This document shows positions 1 to 10,569 of a stretch of 64,000 nt of DNA, piece after piece. Below the pieces are notes generated by a model. It ran no database searches, had not been told where the DNA came from, and saw only the letters and a program-made list of their open reading frames with translations. Each line of letters begins with the position of its first letter. Position 1 is the stretch's first letter. The stretch spans positions 13,684,326-13,748,325 of the forward strand of contig OY282609.1 in the NCBI GenBank assembly GCA_958298945.1, given 5' to 3'. A program made the position numbers and the translations under genes. The DNA comes from Atherix ibis. Its lineage: Eukaryota > Arthropoda > Insecta > Diptera > Athericidae.

Positions 1-548
1 CGCAATTCTGCCGAATTCCTTCGTCGATATGTCACTGTGGACAAAACCTGGATACACTCCAGAAACGAAGAGACAGTCATCACAGTGGATTTTTAAGGGT
101 GAACGAGCTCCGTAGAAGGCAAAAACTGTGCCATCGGCCGGCAAAGTGATGGCCACGGTCTTTTGGAATTCGCAGGGCATCATTTTTATCGACTACTTGG
201 AAAAAGTTATTGCAACGGTTGAGCGAGGAAATGAAAGAGAAACGCCCCCATCTGAAGAAGAAAAAAATCCTCTTGCATCAGGACAATGCGCGTGTGCACA
301 TCTGCGCTGTTTCCATGGCCAAAATTGTGGAATTGAGAATGGAATTGTTGCAGCATCCCGCTTATTCACCAGATTTGGCCCCGAGTGACTATTTTCTTTT
401 CCTCAATCTGAAGAAATGGCTTGGCGGACGACGGTTCACTTCCAACGAGGACGTCATTGCTCAAACGGATGAGTATTTTGCAGAATTTCCAAAATCCTAT
501 TTTTTGGACGGGATAAAAATTTTGGAAAACGGTTGGAAAAGTGTATAG
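1..548 (+). pseudogene. mariner type A transposase, partial and broken
   Basis: The catalytic domain of a DD34D mariner transposase is recognisable. In order it shows VDKTWIH (normally DETW), HQDNARVH for the second aspartate, and YSPDLAPSDYF for the third. It cannot be functional. The glutamate after the first aspartate is lysine, a TAG interrupts GERAP near 113, a 32-base deletion near 206 shifts the frame, and a missing A near the 3' end gives the terminal reading LENGWKSV instead of the longer tail. The DNA-binding N-terminal half is outside the window. Confidence 0.88.
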
Positions 549-641
549 AGCTTAAAGGAGGTTATGTTGAAAAATAAAAATTTTTTTTTTTAAAGAACAC
601 TTTTTTCCATTTTTTTCTGAGGACTTATTGAACGACCCTAG
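1..641 (+). mobile_element. mariner element, type A, copy 1 (5' part outside window)
   Basis: This is the 3' half of a Tc1/mariner-superfamily DNA transposon. The right inverted repeat ends at 641 and is followed by the TA target dinucleotide at 642-643. Its reverse complement begins CTAGGGTCGTTCAATAAGT, nearly the same as the ends of the copies at 13154-14419 and 44154-45456. Compared with the 13154 copy it lacks 9 bases near position 60 and 32 bases near position 206, each with short direct repeats at the breakpoint. The left end lies before the window. Type A and type B ends both start CGAGGGTC, which groups them as related subfamilies; the exact subfamily name is not certain. Confidence 0.9.
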
Positions 642-2924
642 TATTATCAGAAAAATGGCAAAAAGTAGTGGATAACAAAGGACAATACTTTGAATAACGC
701 TTCTGTAATGATACTGTCATAATAAACCACGAAACTTTGCAAAAAAACGCTATGAATTAATTACAATTTATCTGAAAATAGTGATTTTCTTTCAGTTATT
801 ATGAAAGAAATTTTGAAATAGTTTAGAAATAATTTTTATAAATAATAAAAATGAAAATACTTAGAACTGCGATCCAAATTTGCTAAAATTTGCCGGAGAT
901 TCGGGGGATTTTGTATATTTTTTCATCATTTATAGTGTGACAATCAAGAGTTTTCATCGTCTTCTGCGATCATGCATGTAACAACTGTAGACTTTCCGAC
1001 ATTTACTCAGTATAGCTTACCAAATGGATTAAGCATCCAGCCCACCGCAACCTATTAAACTTAATTTTACCTACAACCGGGCATTTATAGTAACGCAGCA
1101 AGGCCTCACATTAAATAGGATTTCAATCCTCCATTCTGTTATTGGCTGCGAAATTTAACCCCAAAAAATAGTGTATATTTCTGAGGCATAGAAAAATTAT
1201 TTTAAAATAGAAAAGCCTCTCTTGATGAATTTTTTCATCTATTTTAATTTTTGCATTCAAAATGTTGCAATAAACTAATTTCTCTAATTGATCTTTTAGA
1301 TTGACCGTAAAATTCAACAAATTAAGCCCAATAAAAAATCGAATGAAAAACTCTTTATTCTCAAATAATAATTTTTATTAGACATGAAGCAAAAAAAATG
1401 TAATAAAAATCAAAATACGACCAAATGGGGAAAAAAAAAACATTATGGCATATATCAATTAATTAAGATAAAATCTGTGGCAATCAAGATAAAAAATTCG
1501 AAAATTTCATTTGGCATTCCTGACAGTTTTTAACAAATGAACAATTTACAAGTCAATTAAAGCGATGTCGTCGTCGCTATGTGTGAATCTTATTTATTTT
1601 CGGGAAGGCCAAAAGGTATCTCACACTAATAATGGACATGTGTGTGACTATATTTCAATTTGGATGGTTTTGTAATATTCTATACATACGTTTGCATACA
1701 CCCCTTAAGAAAGAGTAACAAAAAGTTGGAACGATTCGGTCGAAAGACTTGTATGTGTACTTGAGTTGTTAAGAGACTAAGCCTCTTGGGAATGGGCGTA
1801 GGCAAAATACGATACAGTCAACGGGTAAAGAGTGGAGGCTCTACAAAAAATATAACCGCTTTATATCTTAAAGAAAAGAATACAAACGAGAAAATCTAAA
1901 TAAAATGCTCGACAGAATGAAGAAATCGCATTTATTGCGACAGCTGGGGTAACATTGTTTTATTAACCAGAAGCAGTATGGCTGGTGTATGGTGAATGGT
2001 GTATGGTGTATGGTGTATGGTCTACACAGGGTAGCATAGGTTACTAGTTAAGTCGTTGGTATTTGCCGTCACTATACGTACTTAGCCATCGCCACCATCC
2101 TCTGTAGAATAAGTCACTGGGAACATTCAGTACCGTCACTCAGTCAGACCAGTCAAACGTAATACAGTGTATCTCGCAGAGTTGAATGTGGAATTAGACA
2201 TGCCATTATCATCAGCATCTCTTCGAGTAATGAATCAACATAATTTATTGCGCACATGTCGTCGGAATTTATCAAATGAAATGTTTAAAGGGGAACCTAC
2301 ACATATTCCTGTCTCAAAACGAGTACATTTACTAAAACCGAGCTCATATTAACTCTGGGGTATGCGATAGTGTTTAGTGAAAAATATGTTAAGGCATTTA
2401 AGAAAATAACGCGAACTGTCAAGATTTTGCGATCAGGATTTATATTCGAATGTACAGGGTAGACGATTTGAAATTACAATATTACCGGGGAATTTTTGAA
2501 AAGTTCCATAAGCAAGTAGAAGGACAAGATCCAATTTTGAGCCGTTTTCAAAAATTTCAATTCCCATCGAAATGTGAAAATTCAAATTGTTTTTTTTTTC
2601 AAATAACTTTTGAAATTATTTATTATAAAATTTACAAATACATTTAATTAATTTTTTATGGTCCATTATCTTCGATGATCTTCTTTCCATATTCTTGGTA
2701 GCTCAAAAATTCTTCTCCCTTAAAGGTCCTGGAATTGATATGGTAAAAAGTGTTTTTTCAGGACCCTCATTTTGGTTAGCTTACATCATTCGGAGAGTTT
2801 TGCAAAAAGGTTAAATATCGCAGTCAAATTGTAATAATCTGGTGTTACTATCCTGTTGGATAGTCATGACATATTCCTGTTGATTTATTCCAACAAATTT
2901 TATATAGTCGAAAGGATTTTGTGG
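642..2924. other. AT-rich intergenic DNA, no gene seen
   Basis: No coding region could be supported. The stretch contains a short heptamer tandem repeat (annotated separately). It also has an open frame at 2167-2352 (61 codons) whose residues LNVELDMPLSSASLRVMNQHNLL vaguely recall a transposase helix-turn-helix, but too weakly to call. Confidence 0.6.
1984..2020. repeat. heptamer tandem repeat (GGTGTAT)n
   Basis: Five consecutive 7-base units, GGTGTAT with one GGTGAAT variant, followed by a partial unit. It is a simple tandem array with no visible coding or structural role. Confidence 0.9.
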
Positions 2925-4782
2925 TAGAAACTCATCGTACAGGATGCCCTTCTAGTCCTAACAAATCGGCGATGGAAGCAACAAAGATTGGTTCTTATCC
3001 CAAAAGGGGAGAAACCACCGGACGAACCAGCATCCTATCATCCACTTTGCATGCTAGATTCGGACGGGAGGAACTTCGAGCGGATAGTGGCCGACAGATT
3101 GGAGCAATACATCGATCCACAACTTTACGGATTCCAATTCAGATTCAGGAAGGGGAGATCGACCATCGATGCGTTGGAACTCGTCACGAACATCGCAAAG
3201 GAAGCCATCTCAGGAAAGAGATGGAAAGGCGGTTCCAAAAAGTATTGCCTCATTATTACCCTGGACATCAAAAATGCTTTTAACCCGGCCCGCTGGGATC
3301 GAGTCCTGGAAGCTCTTAAGAACATGGGAGTGCCCTACTACTTACGGATGATGGTCAGATCATACTTCAGTGATCGACTACTACACTACGAAACGGAGCA
3401 TGGAGCAGCGGGTGGGGTACCTCAGGGCTCTGTTCTAGCGCCACTCTTGTGGAACGTCATGTACGACGGCCTACTCCATCTGGAATTACCGACGAACATA
3501 ACGCTCGTGGCCTTCGCGGACGACGTAGGGGTTGTCCTTGTAGCCAAATACCTGGAGGATCTGGAAGCCGCATTCTCCACCACCATCCGGAGGATAAGAC
3601 AGTGGATGACATCGGCAGACCTGTCATTGGCGGAACATAAGACCGAAGCACTCCTTGTGAGTAGCCGGAAGAAAATGGAGACCATTACCATAAGAGTGGG
3701 CGACCACGACATCCAGTCGCTACCCTACATAAGGTATCTAGGAGTGGTTTTGGATGCCAGACTCAACTACAAGAAGTACATTTCCAGCGCCAGCAAGAAG
3801 GCATCAGCAGTACAGGGCGCACTTTCGCGGATAATTCCCAATATCGGAGGTCCCAGGCAAATTCGAAGATGACTACTGGCAACTGTAGTTACCTCCGTCC
3901 TGCTTTACGGAGCACCAGTGTGGGCGAAATCGCTAGAGCTAACAACATACCGCAAGACAATGTCATGAGTCCAGCGGCTTTCAGCGATCAGTGTGGCATC
4001 AGCATACCGAACAGTATCACATGATGCGGTCAACGTTGTGGCATCATGCCCACCCATCGACATCCTGGCAGGAGAGCGAGAACGCCAACATCTTAGGAAG
4101 AAGGAAGAGCGGCGAAAGGTCCTCTGTGAAGAGGAGAGATCCGAGAGTCTTCGCCTCTGGCAAGAAAGATGGGACAGCTCGATGAAGGGGCGGTGGACCC
4201 ATCGACTGATCCCAGATGTCACCAAATGGGCCACTCGTCTGCACGGGGAAGTCGGGTATTACATCACCCAACTCTTGACTGGACATAGATGCTTTCGGGC
4301 ATACTTGCACAGATTCAAGAGAACAGACTCCAAAAACGGTCATCGTTGCTACGATGTGCTCGAAGATGCAGAACACGTGTTCTTCCAATGCCCCTTTTAC
4401 GAGGGGACACGGGCAGAACTGGAGAAATATGTGGACCCTTCCATCAGTCCAGAAAACATAGTGGAGTGCATGCTGAAGAACGAATCGGCTTGGAACAAAG
4501 TGGCAGAGTACGCGGAAGCTATCATCAAGGATGTTCACACCACGTACTACGATGAATAGGCCGCGAGGCGTCATAACATCGGGACAGCAGAAGCATCAAA
4601 TAAGAACGCCCCGGCGAAGTAGTATTTACAAAGAGTGCCGCCGGGGAACCATCGTTCCGGGAGCAAGAGTAGAGGTACAGGTTAGGTTTTAGCGAAGTAA
4701 AAATCCCGCATAACTGGTCTGACAGGTAGAAGGCTTCCCCCTGTACCTCAATAATATATTTTAAAAAAAAAGAAAAAAAAGG
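2925..4782 (+). mobile_element. R1-clade non-LTR retrotransposon, 5'-truncated copy 1
   Basis: This fragment carries the reverse transcriptase, the C-terminal zinc knuckle and the 3' UTR of a LINE. The same element occurs at 9310-10552 (minus) and 60977-62029 (plus). It ends in GTACCTCAATAATATA followed by A-rich tail sequence. The 3' UTR contains the GC-rich stems CCCCGGCG/CGCCGGGG and GGAAC-CATC-GTTCC common to the family. The 5' end is a truncation in the RT fingers region. I could not define a clear target-site duplication. R1-clade assignment rests on the RT plus the C-terminal CCHC-like knuckle, without a database search. Confidence 0.85.
2928..4559 (+). pseudogene. R1-clade LINE ORF2 (reverse transcriptase and zinc knuckle), broken
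   Basis: One frame runs through the region with two TGA stops, at 3870-3872 and 3966-3968. Visible RT motifs are LVLIPKGEKPPDEPASY, FRKGRSTIDALE, LDIKNAFN, GGVPQGSVLAPLLWN and the catalytic AFADDV near 3509-3526, then LPYIRYLGVVLDARLNY in the thumb. The C-terminal part keeps EDAEHVFFQCP, but the knuckle's first cysteine is glycine (NGHRCYD rather than NCHHCRD). The endonuclease and ORF1 are absent because of 5' truncation. It would have copied the element RNA at nicked target DNA; this copy is dead. Confidence 0.87.
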
Positions 4783-5189
4783 TTCTTTTTTGCGACTATC
4801 TATGCGGGTGATTATTTTTTAATCACGATCTTTTTCGTGTCACATTTGTGTACAGTATCGGTGATGGGTCATTTCGAAAATCACTGACCACCAAGCTTTT
4901 TAATCAGTTTAAAGTTTTTTAAGTATTTTGAAACTTTGCGATGTCACGTATTATCAAATGACGATTACTTCCAATCATAGACTTGATTTCGTGAAGATCT
5001 CTAAAAAAAGGCACACTTACTTGGATTAGATAAAAGGAAAGGCTGGGGAACTGTAGAAATCCCCTTTTGTGATAAAAAACTCATTGGTGGAGATGAACAT
5101 CTCGTCGTTGTAATGGTGAAGCATTCAAGTGTGTGCAATATCCGATCTGACACGACCAATACTTTTTTTGAGCCTTATAAAGGGTGTCC
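4783..5189. other. AT-rich spacer, nothing recognised
   Basis: This lies between the first R1-clade copy and a transposase remnant. I see no open frame, repeat or RNA gene I can support. Confidence 0.5.
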
Positions 5190-5345
5190 CAAACATCACG
5201 AAAGAAGGAAGAATGGTCCGGTGATGCCTCCAGCCAAAAATCCGTATTTGTTTTTCAACAATCATTCGTGAATATTCTGAACACCAATTGCGGCAATTTT
5301 GTTGATTAACCAAGCCATGAGGCTCATCGCTGAAGATCCATAATC
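5190..5345 (-). pseudogene. remnant of a DDE_3/IS630-type transposase
   Basis: On the minus strand the translation gives WIFSDEPHGLVNQQNCRNW, then a stretch resembling VEKQ, and after a frame change LAGGITGPFF. This matches in order the FSDEAHFHLSG...NCRFWC...GGIIGPYFF block of the transposase at 29250-30184 in this window. Only this short central part survives, and it is frameshifted. No inverted repeats were found. It is either an old copy of a related family or a distant relative. Confidence 0.6.
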
Positions 5346-8300
5346 AATTCAACGAACTACATTCGCTGTGACTGTTCAGTTGGCTTTATTTCTCGGCCTT
5401 TCCCAATACACTTCGTTTACATACATTTTTTCAAGAAATATAATATTTAAAAAAAAATTATTACTTTCGAAAAGTGCATATTCTAAAGCCACTGAGGGGT
5501 TTTTCCTATATTTTATTTGCTCCTGTAACGTTTTATATTGTATTGGTTCAGTAAAATGCCTGTGGTGGCGTAGTAATAAAAGGGTACAAATATCAGATAC
5601 TCTATGGCGGCCAATCAAAAGAGTAATACTCTGTCATCAAATGGTTAGCCGAGATGAATGTAAAGTTTAAAAAAAAAACAATTTTTTATAACGAATTATA
5701 TTTAAACTTGAATTAACTAGTTTTGTTTCACTCCCTCCTCCGATCTTGAGTAATGACTATCCTTCCCATAATTGCATCACTTTGAACTGAGCCGGCCAAC
5801 GAAGTACCAAAAGTGGTTTTGGACATGGCCAGGAAGGATCAAATTAACACCGAGACTCCTTGAGAAATACCTCTCTCTATCCTCAATCCCTATCATGTTT
5901 TGTTTTTCTTACAAAAAGAGAAGCTAACTAAAAGAAAATATTTTTTTCCCCTTTTCTATATTTTTTTGTCATCCTTTTTTTTACCCTATTTGGGTTGGAC
6001 CTTCCTTTTCCTTAGCCTATATCATTTTCCCCTAGAGAAGTCCACATTGTGGTGTCTCCAGCATAAATATACTATACGGCATGAATTTTTTGTGGTTATA
6101 TTTGGGTTCGAAGGGGCGATAGTGACATGATAAATAAACCCCCAATTCCTAAAATACCTCAAAGCTAGCCTGCTACTATGTCCTGTTACTCCTTCGTTTT
6201 TTGGATGTTTTGGTTAACAAATTATAGCCATCTATCTAGAACTTCACGTCCACATTTATTTTTTTATTTTGATACCACCACCCAATTTTCTAATTCTTTC
6301 ACTATTTCTGAAAATTTAAAAATTCAAAATTTGATCCTGAAGCATTTTAAAATTACATCATCCTTTTCGTATTTAATCGATGAATATTTTTTGCACATTT
6401 TTTCAAATAGAAAATTTGCAATAAAAATTTCTTCTTTATTTCCGAGTATTATTTTACAAGAAAATTTTCAAGAGTTTAATTTTTTTTTTAGCATTTTCGG
6501 GTAGTTTTTGAACTACCTTAAAAATTGATATTTAATATTTAATTTCTTGAATATTTTTCTTTTAGTCCCAATCCCAATCTTTAATAGGTTCTTATGTAAA
6601 AATGGCTTAAGAAAACGAATGAAAATATTTTTAAACATAATTTTTTTTTCTGCCTTTATTATAAGTTCTTCTCTGTCTCTCGTTGCCTATCTATTCGAAC
6701 AGTTCTAATTTTATCTTCAATTATCTTAGAATTTAGTATATGAAAATAAGTATATTAGAGAATTTATTTAAGTATCCGAAAGACCTGATAGATTAACGAT
6801 GTGCTCTTGTTGATAGAAATACGAAAAGAGTTCCAATAATCTATGACCATGTTTAGTGTCAGATGAATAGTGGCACATCTAACGTTGATGGTACTCGTAC
6901 TATAACCAAACATTGACTGTGCTTGGTACAATTTAACAGGCCAGCAACAACAGCAATAATGGGCTTCTGTGCGGTTCAACATATCCAAGCAATAAATCAC
7001 ACTAATCCGTGAGTGACTTTCAGTGTCGTTACGAATTAGTCACATAGTCACATTATATCAAGCTAAGCTAGATCGAAATTAGTCACAGTCGAAGATTTTT
7101 GGTTGGTTTATTTTGGTCTGTCATCGTTTCCTTCTTTCTCGACGAATATTTATTAGCTGTACAAAAACTCAACAAAATAAAAAGAACTAAAGTCTATTAA
7201 CCAAAGATCATTTTCATAATGTGTATTTTTATTCTTATCATAAAAATTGATATTGTCTATGCAATGACGTCCCCTTTTAATACGACTAAGTTTGGGAGCA
7301 TTGCATATAATCTGAAGCCCAAGTTTGATTACAGTATCATCAAAGTGAATGCTTTCTATCTGGAAGGATGTCGATCGTTGGGCATATTCATTTCCAAAAC
7401 TACTTAATTAGAAAGCACGAGCTAATTTCGAATATGATGAACTGTTATGCTTGGAATGGTCTCCATATGCTTTTAATCTTGACTGTCTGATACTATCCAA
7501 AAAATTATAGCCAAGTCGGAATGAGAATGTTTTATCTCCAAAAATAATGAAAACAACTGCCACTAACTACCCAAAGTCAAAATGTTTGTGTTATGGTTGC
7601 CTAATTTCCAGCTGTAAGATTTTAGGGGAACATAATTTCTGCGTTTTATGGCAATACTTCAAAAGGGAAAATCGCTTCTTGACTTACCGGTCACGTTCTC
7701 CAAAAAAAAAAAATATGTCATTTACTTGCATTCTCTAAGGTCTCATTCACATTTATAATAATGCACCAAGTACACGGTGTTTTTGTCCATAATCCCTCAT
7801 CATTACCACTTGTACCATCACATCATCCCCATCATCACCACCATCTGGCCACTATAATTTTGATGGGTTTGTTTTGGCTTCATTATGATTATATAGGAGG
7901 AGCTATAATATTTGTTGCTTGTATGAGGGAACACATGTAAATGGAACAAGTTGAAATGATTTTTTTTTATTTATATTTTTGGTATTTGAATGTTTCGGTG
8001 AGGCGACGATGCGTGTGTCATTCGAAGTTTTTCAACTTGTCCGACTTAATTACGGATGTGTCGGATTTGAGCGATGATCTTCTTTATGGGAGGTCAAATT
8101 TTGTTTTTTTTTTCCACCGTCTCATCCTCAGGCATCCATCCAAGCATAAGTACCCTCTATGCGAGCATCAGGGTCCTCATCAACATGTGAAATAACAAAT
8201 TTTCTTCACATGCCGTAGCTGACAACTCGCCAACTAAGATTAGTTGGTTTGGTAGCTCAGTCAGCTAGAAAACTCATAAGTCAGACGGATTTTCTTTTGG

Positions 8301-9129
8301 GCGGAATTTTCACGATTTTCCTCATTCCGTGGTGATTTTCTTATTCTTAGACCAAGTGCTAACAGATACATTAATTTCTGGCCAATTTATATCTTGGTCT
8401 ACCGAATTGATATAATTAACGAAAGTTGAAATGATGAAGAACCGTATTCGAAATGGGAGAAGGACAAATTGTGCAATAACGTTTGCTGAGAAAATCTACC
8501 ATGAGCTTTAAGGATGACAGAATACGAATATCTGGAATGCGCTTCATTTAGTATGTGAGGAAATTTTCTGTAAATCTTTAAAGAATTAATTTATACGCTT
8601 CATATTCAAATGAACGCAAAAATTTCATATGATCTGTTCCAATATTATTTTTTTTTTTGTAAATAAAACGTAAAAAAATAATGTAGTATTTTTATATGTT
8701 ACTCTCCTTGAGAATTATTTTTTTTTATTGTTATTATAAAAAAAAATTTGATTTTTTATAAATTTTGGTAGATTTTTACCAAATTAGTTTCTGTTCGTAC
8801 TGATAAAAACTCTTTAGGATATAAACCAAGTTCCTTGATGCAGCATCAGGACCATAATGCCATCTCTGTGGATCATTTAGAGATCATTTCAAAGAGTATT
8901 GAAATATAAAAAAGCTTCACAAGAAAGGGAATTTTATTAGAAAAGTAAATTTTACTTAAGATAATGTACATTAGTCCATTCTAGACATGAAGTATAAATT
9001 TTAAGCTCATTTGGTAACGAGCTAACCTATAAAGTGTCATAGGTGAAGCTGCGTTTTTATAGTGTGTTACGAAAAGTTTCCCATTCCTTATAAATAGAAC
9101 AAGTTTTTTTTATTAGCATAAGACATTTA
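5346..9129. other. long AT-rich intergenic stretch, no gene seen
   Basis: Only short open frames without family resemblance or coding character are present. There are T-rich tracts, an ATC-rich simple stretch near 7790-7850, and a weak tRNA-like D-arm and anticodon-loop string near 8249-8290 that does not fold as a tRNA. Confidence 0.55.
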
Positions 9130-9240
9130 TGAAGGTCCAAGATGCAGTGGATGTGGAAGCTTACTCCGGTGGGTCTTCAACAATGAAAAATGATCAAAAT
9201 GTGGAATGAGTAAGGGCTTTTGTAAGGTGAGAAGCTGATG
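9130..9240 (+). pseudogene. short mariner transposase N-terminal fragment
   Basis: One frame, from the AAG at about 9133, reads with stops DAVDVEAYSGGSSTMKND, then QNVE, VRAFVR. This resembles the linker between the two helix-turn-helix units of mariner transposases (DVED..RSGRPSTS..D.NVE.VR.LV). Nothing else of the element is recognisable. It sits just left of an R1-clade insertion. The identification is by pattern only and is tentative. Confidence 0.4.
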
Positions 9241-9292
9241 GAAAGTCCTTGGAAGGAACAGAAAAGGTGTTGTTTAGGTCAGATCGGTTCCT

Positions 9293-9309
9293 CAGCCTTT
9301 TTATAGACC
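9293..9309. repeat. target-site duplication, left copy
   Basis: CAGCCTTTTTATAGACC lies directly outside the A-tail of the minus-strand R1-clade copy. The same 17 bases with one change (TATATACC) lie at 10553-10569 outside its 5' truncation point. This is the expected footprint of target-primed reverse transcription. Confidence 0.85.
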
Positions 9310-10552
9310 TTTTTTTCTGTTTAGATTAATGAGGTACAGGGGGAAACCTTCAAAAGGTTCTCGCCTGGAAGTTTTTCCTGCCAGGCGAGTTATGCGGGAT
9401 TTTTACCTCGCTAAAACCTAATCTGCACCTCTGATCTTGCTCCCGGAACGATGGTGCCCCGGCGGCACTCTTTGTAAATACTACTTCGCCGGTGCGTTCT
9501 TGTTTGATGCTACTGCTGTCCCGATGTTATGACGCCTCGCGGCCTATTCTTCGTACGTTGTGTGGAGATCCTTGATAATGGATTCCGCGTACTCTGCAAT
9601 TCTGTTCCAAGCTGATTGGCTCTTCAGCATGCACTCCACTATATTTTCTGGACTGATGGAACGGTCCAGATTTCTCTTCAGCTCCACCCGCGTCTCCTCA
9701 TAGAGGGGGCACTGGAAGAACACGTGTTCTGCGTCTTCGATCACATCGCGGCAATGATGACAGTTTGGGGAGTCAGTTCTCTTGAATCTTGGGTGATGTA
9801 ATACCCGACTTCCCCGTGCAGGCGAGTGACCCATTTGGTAACATGTGGGATCAGCCGATGAGTCCACCGACCCTTCGTCGAGTTGTCCCATCTCTCTTGC
9901 CAGAGGCGAAGACTCTCGGGTCTCTCCTCTTCACAGAGGACCTTTCGCCGCTCTTCCTTCTTCCTACGATGTTGGCGTTCCCGCTCTCCTGCCAGGATGT
10001 CGATGGGTGGGCATGATGCCACGATGTTGACCGCATCGTGTGATACCGTTCGGTATGCTGACGCCACTCTGATCGCTGAGAGCCGCTGGACTGATGACAT
10101 TGTCTTGCGGTATGTTGTTAGCTCTAGCGATTTCGCCCACACTGGTGCTTCGTATAGCAAGACGGAGGTAGCCACAGTTGCCAGTAGTCGCCTTCGGATT
10201 TGCCTGGGGCCTCCGATATTGGGCATTATCCGCGAAAGTGCGCCCCGTACTACTGATGCCTTCCTGCTGACGCTGGAGATGTGCTCCTTGTAGTTGAGTC
10301 TGGCATCCAAGACCACTCCTAGATACCGGATGTAGGGTAGCGACCGGATGTTGTGATCGCCTACTCTTATGGTGATGGTCTCCATTTTCTTCCGGCTACT
10401 CACAAGGAGTGCCTCGGTTTTATGTTCCGCCAAAGACAGGTCTGCCGATATCATCCACTGTCTTATGCTCCGGATGGTGGTGGAGAATGCGGCTTCCAGT
10501 TCCTCTAGGTGTTTGGCTACCAGGACAACCGCTACGTCGTCCGTGAAAGCCA
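9310..10552 (-). mobile_element. R1-clade non-LTR retrotransposon, 5'-truncated copy 2
   Basis: This second copy of the LINE is inverted. Its 3' end at 9310 carries a short A tail, preceded in element sense by GTACCTCATTAATCTAAACAG. Its 5' end at 10552 falls inside the codons for the catalytic VAFADDV motif, so fingers and palm upstream are missing. It is bounded by a 17-bp duplication (9293-9309 and 10553-10569, one mismatch). The 3' UTR has the same GC-rich stem sequences as the other two copies. Confidence 0.92.
9544..10552 (-). pseudogene. R1-clade LINE ORF2 C-terminal part, frameshifted
   Basis: It starts at FTDDVAVVLVAKHLEELE (normally FADD) and continues through SLAEHKTEALLVSSRKKM, LPYIRYLGVVLDARLNY and the RERQHRRKKEERRKVL region. 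Near 9790 a deletion after GYYITQ removes the equivalent of the LLTGHGCF segment and shifts the frame. The zinc knuckle then reads on intact in the new frame, with NCHHC, H and FFQCP giving C-x2-C-x7-H-x4-C. This is the only one of the three copies with an unchanged knuckle. Confidence 0.88.
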
Positions 10553-10569
10553 CAGCCTTTTTATATACC
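10553..10569. repeat. target-site duplication, right copy
   Basis: CAGCCTTTTTATATACC differs at one position from 9293-9309. It flanks the 5' truncation of the R1-clade copy. Confidence 0.85.

Noticed and set aside
2167..2352. 61-codon open frame
   Set aside because: It begins with a non-ATG codon, has no clear family match and shows no element ends.
8249..8290. tRNA-like string with D-arm (GTAGCTCAGTCAGCTAGA) and CTCATAA loop
   Set aside because: The anticodon stem does not pair, and no B box or acceptor stem is found. At best it is a relic.
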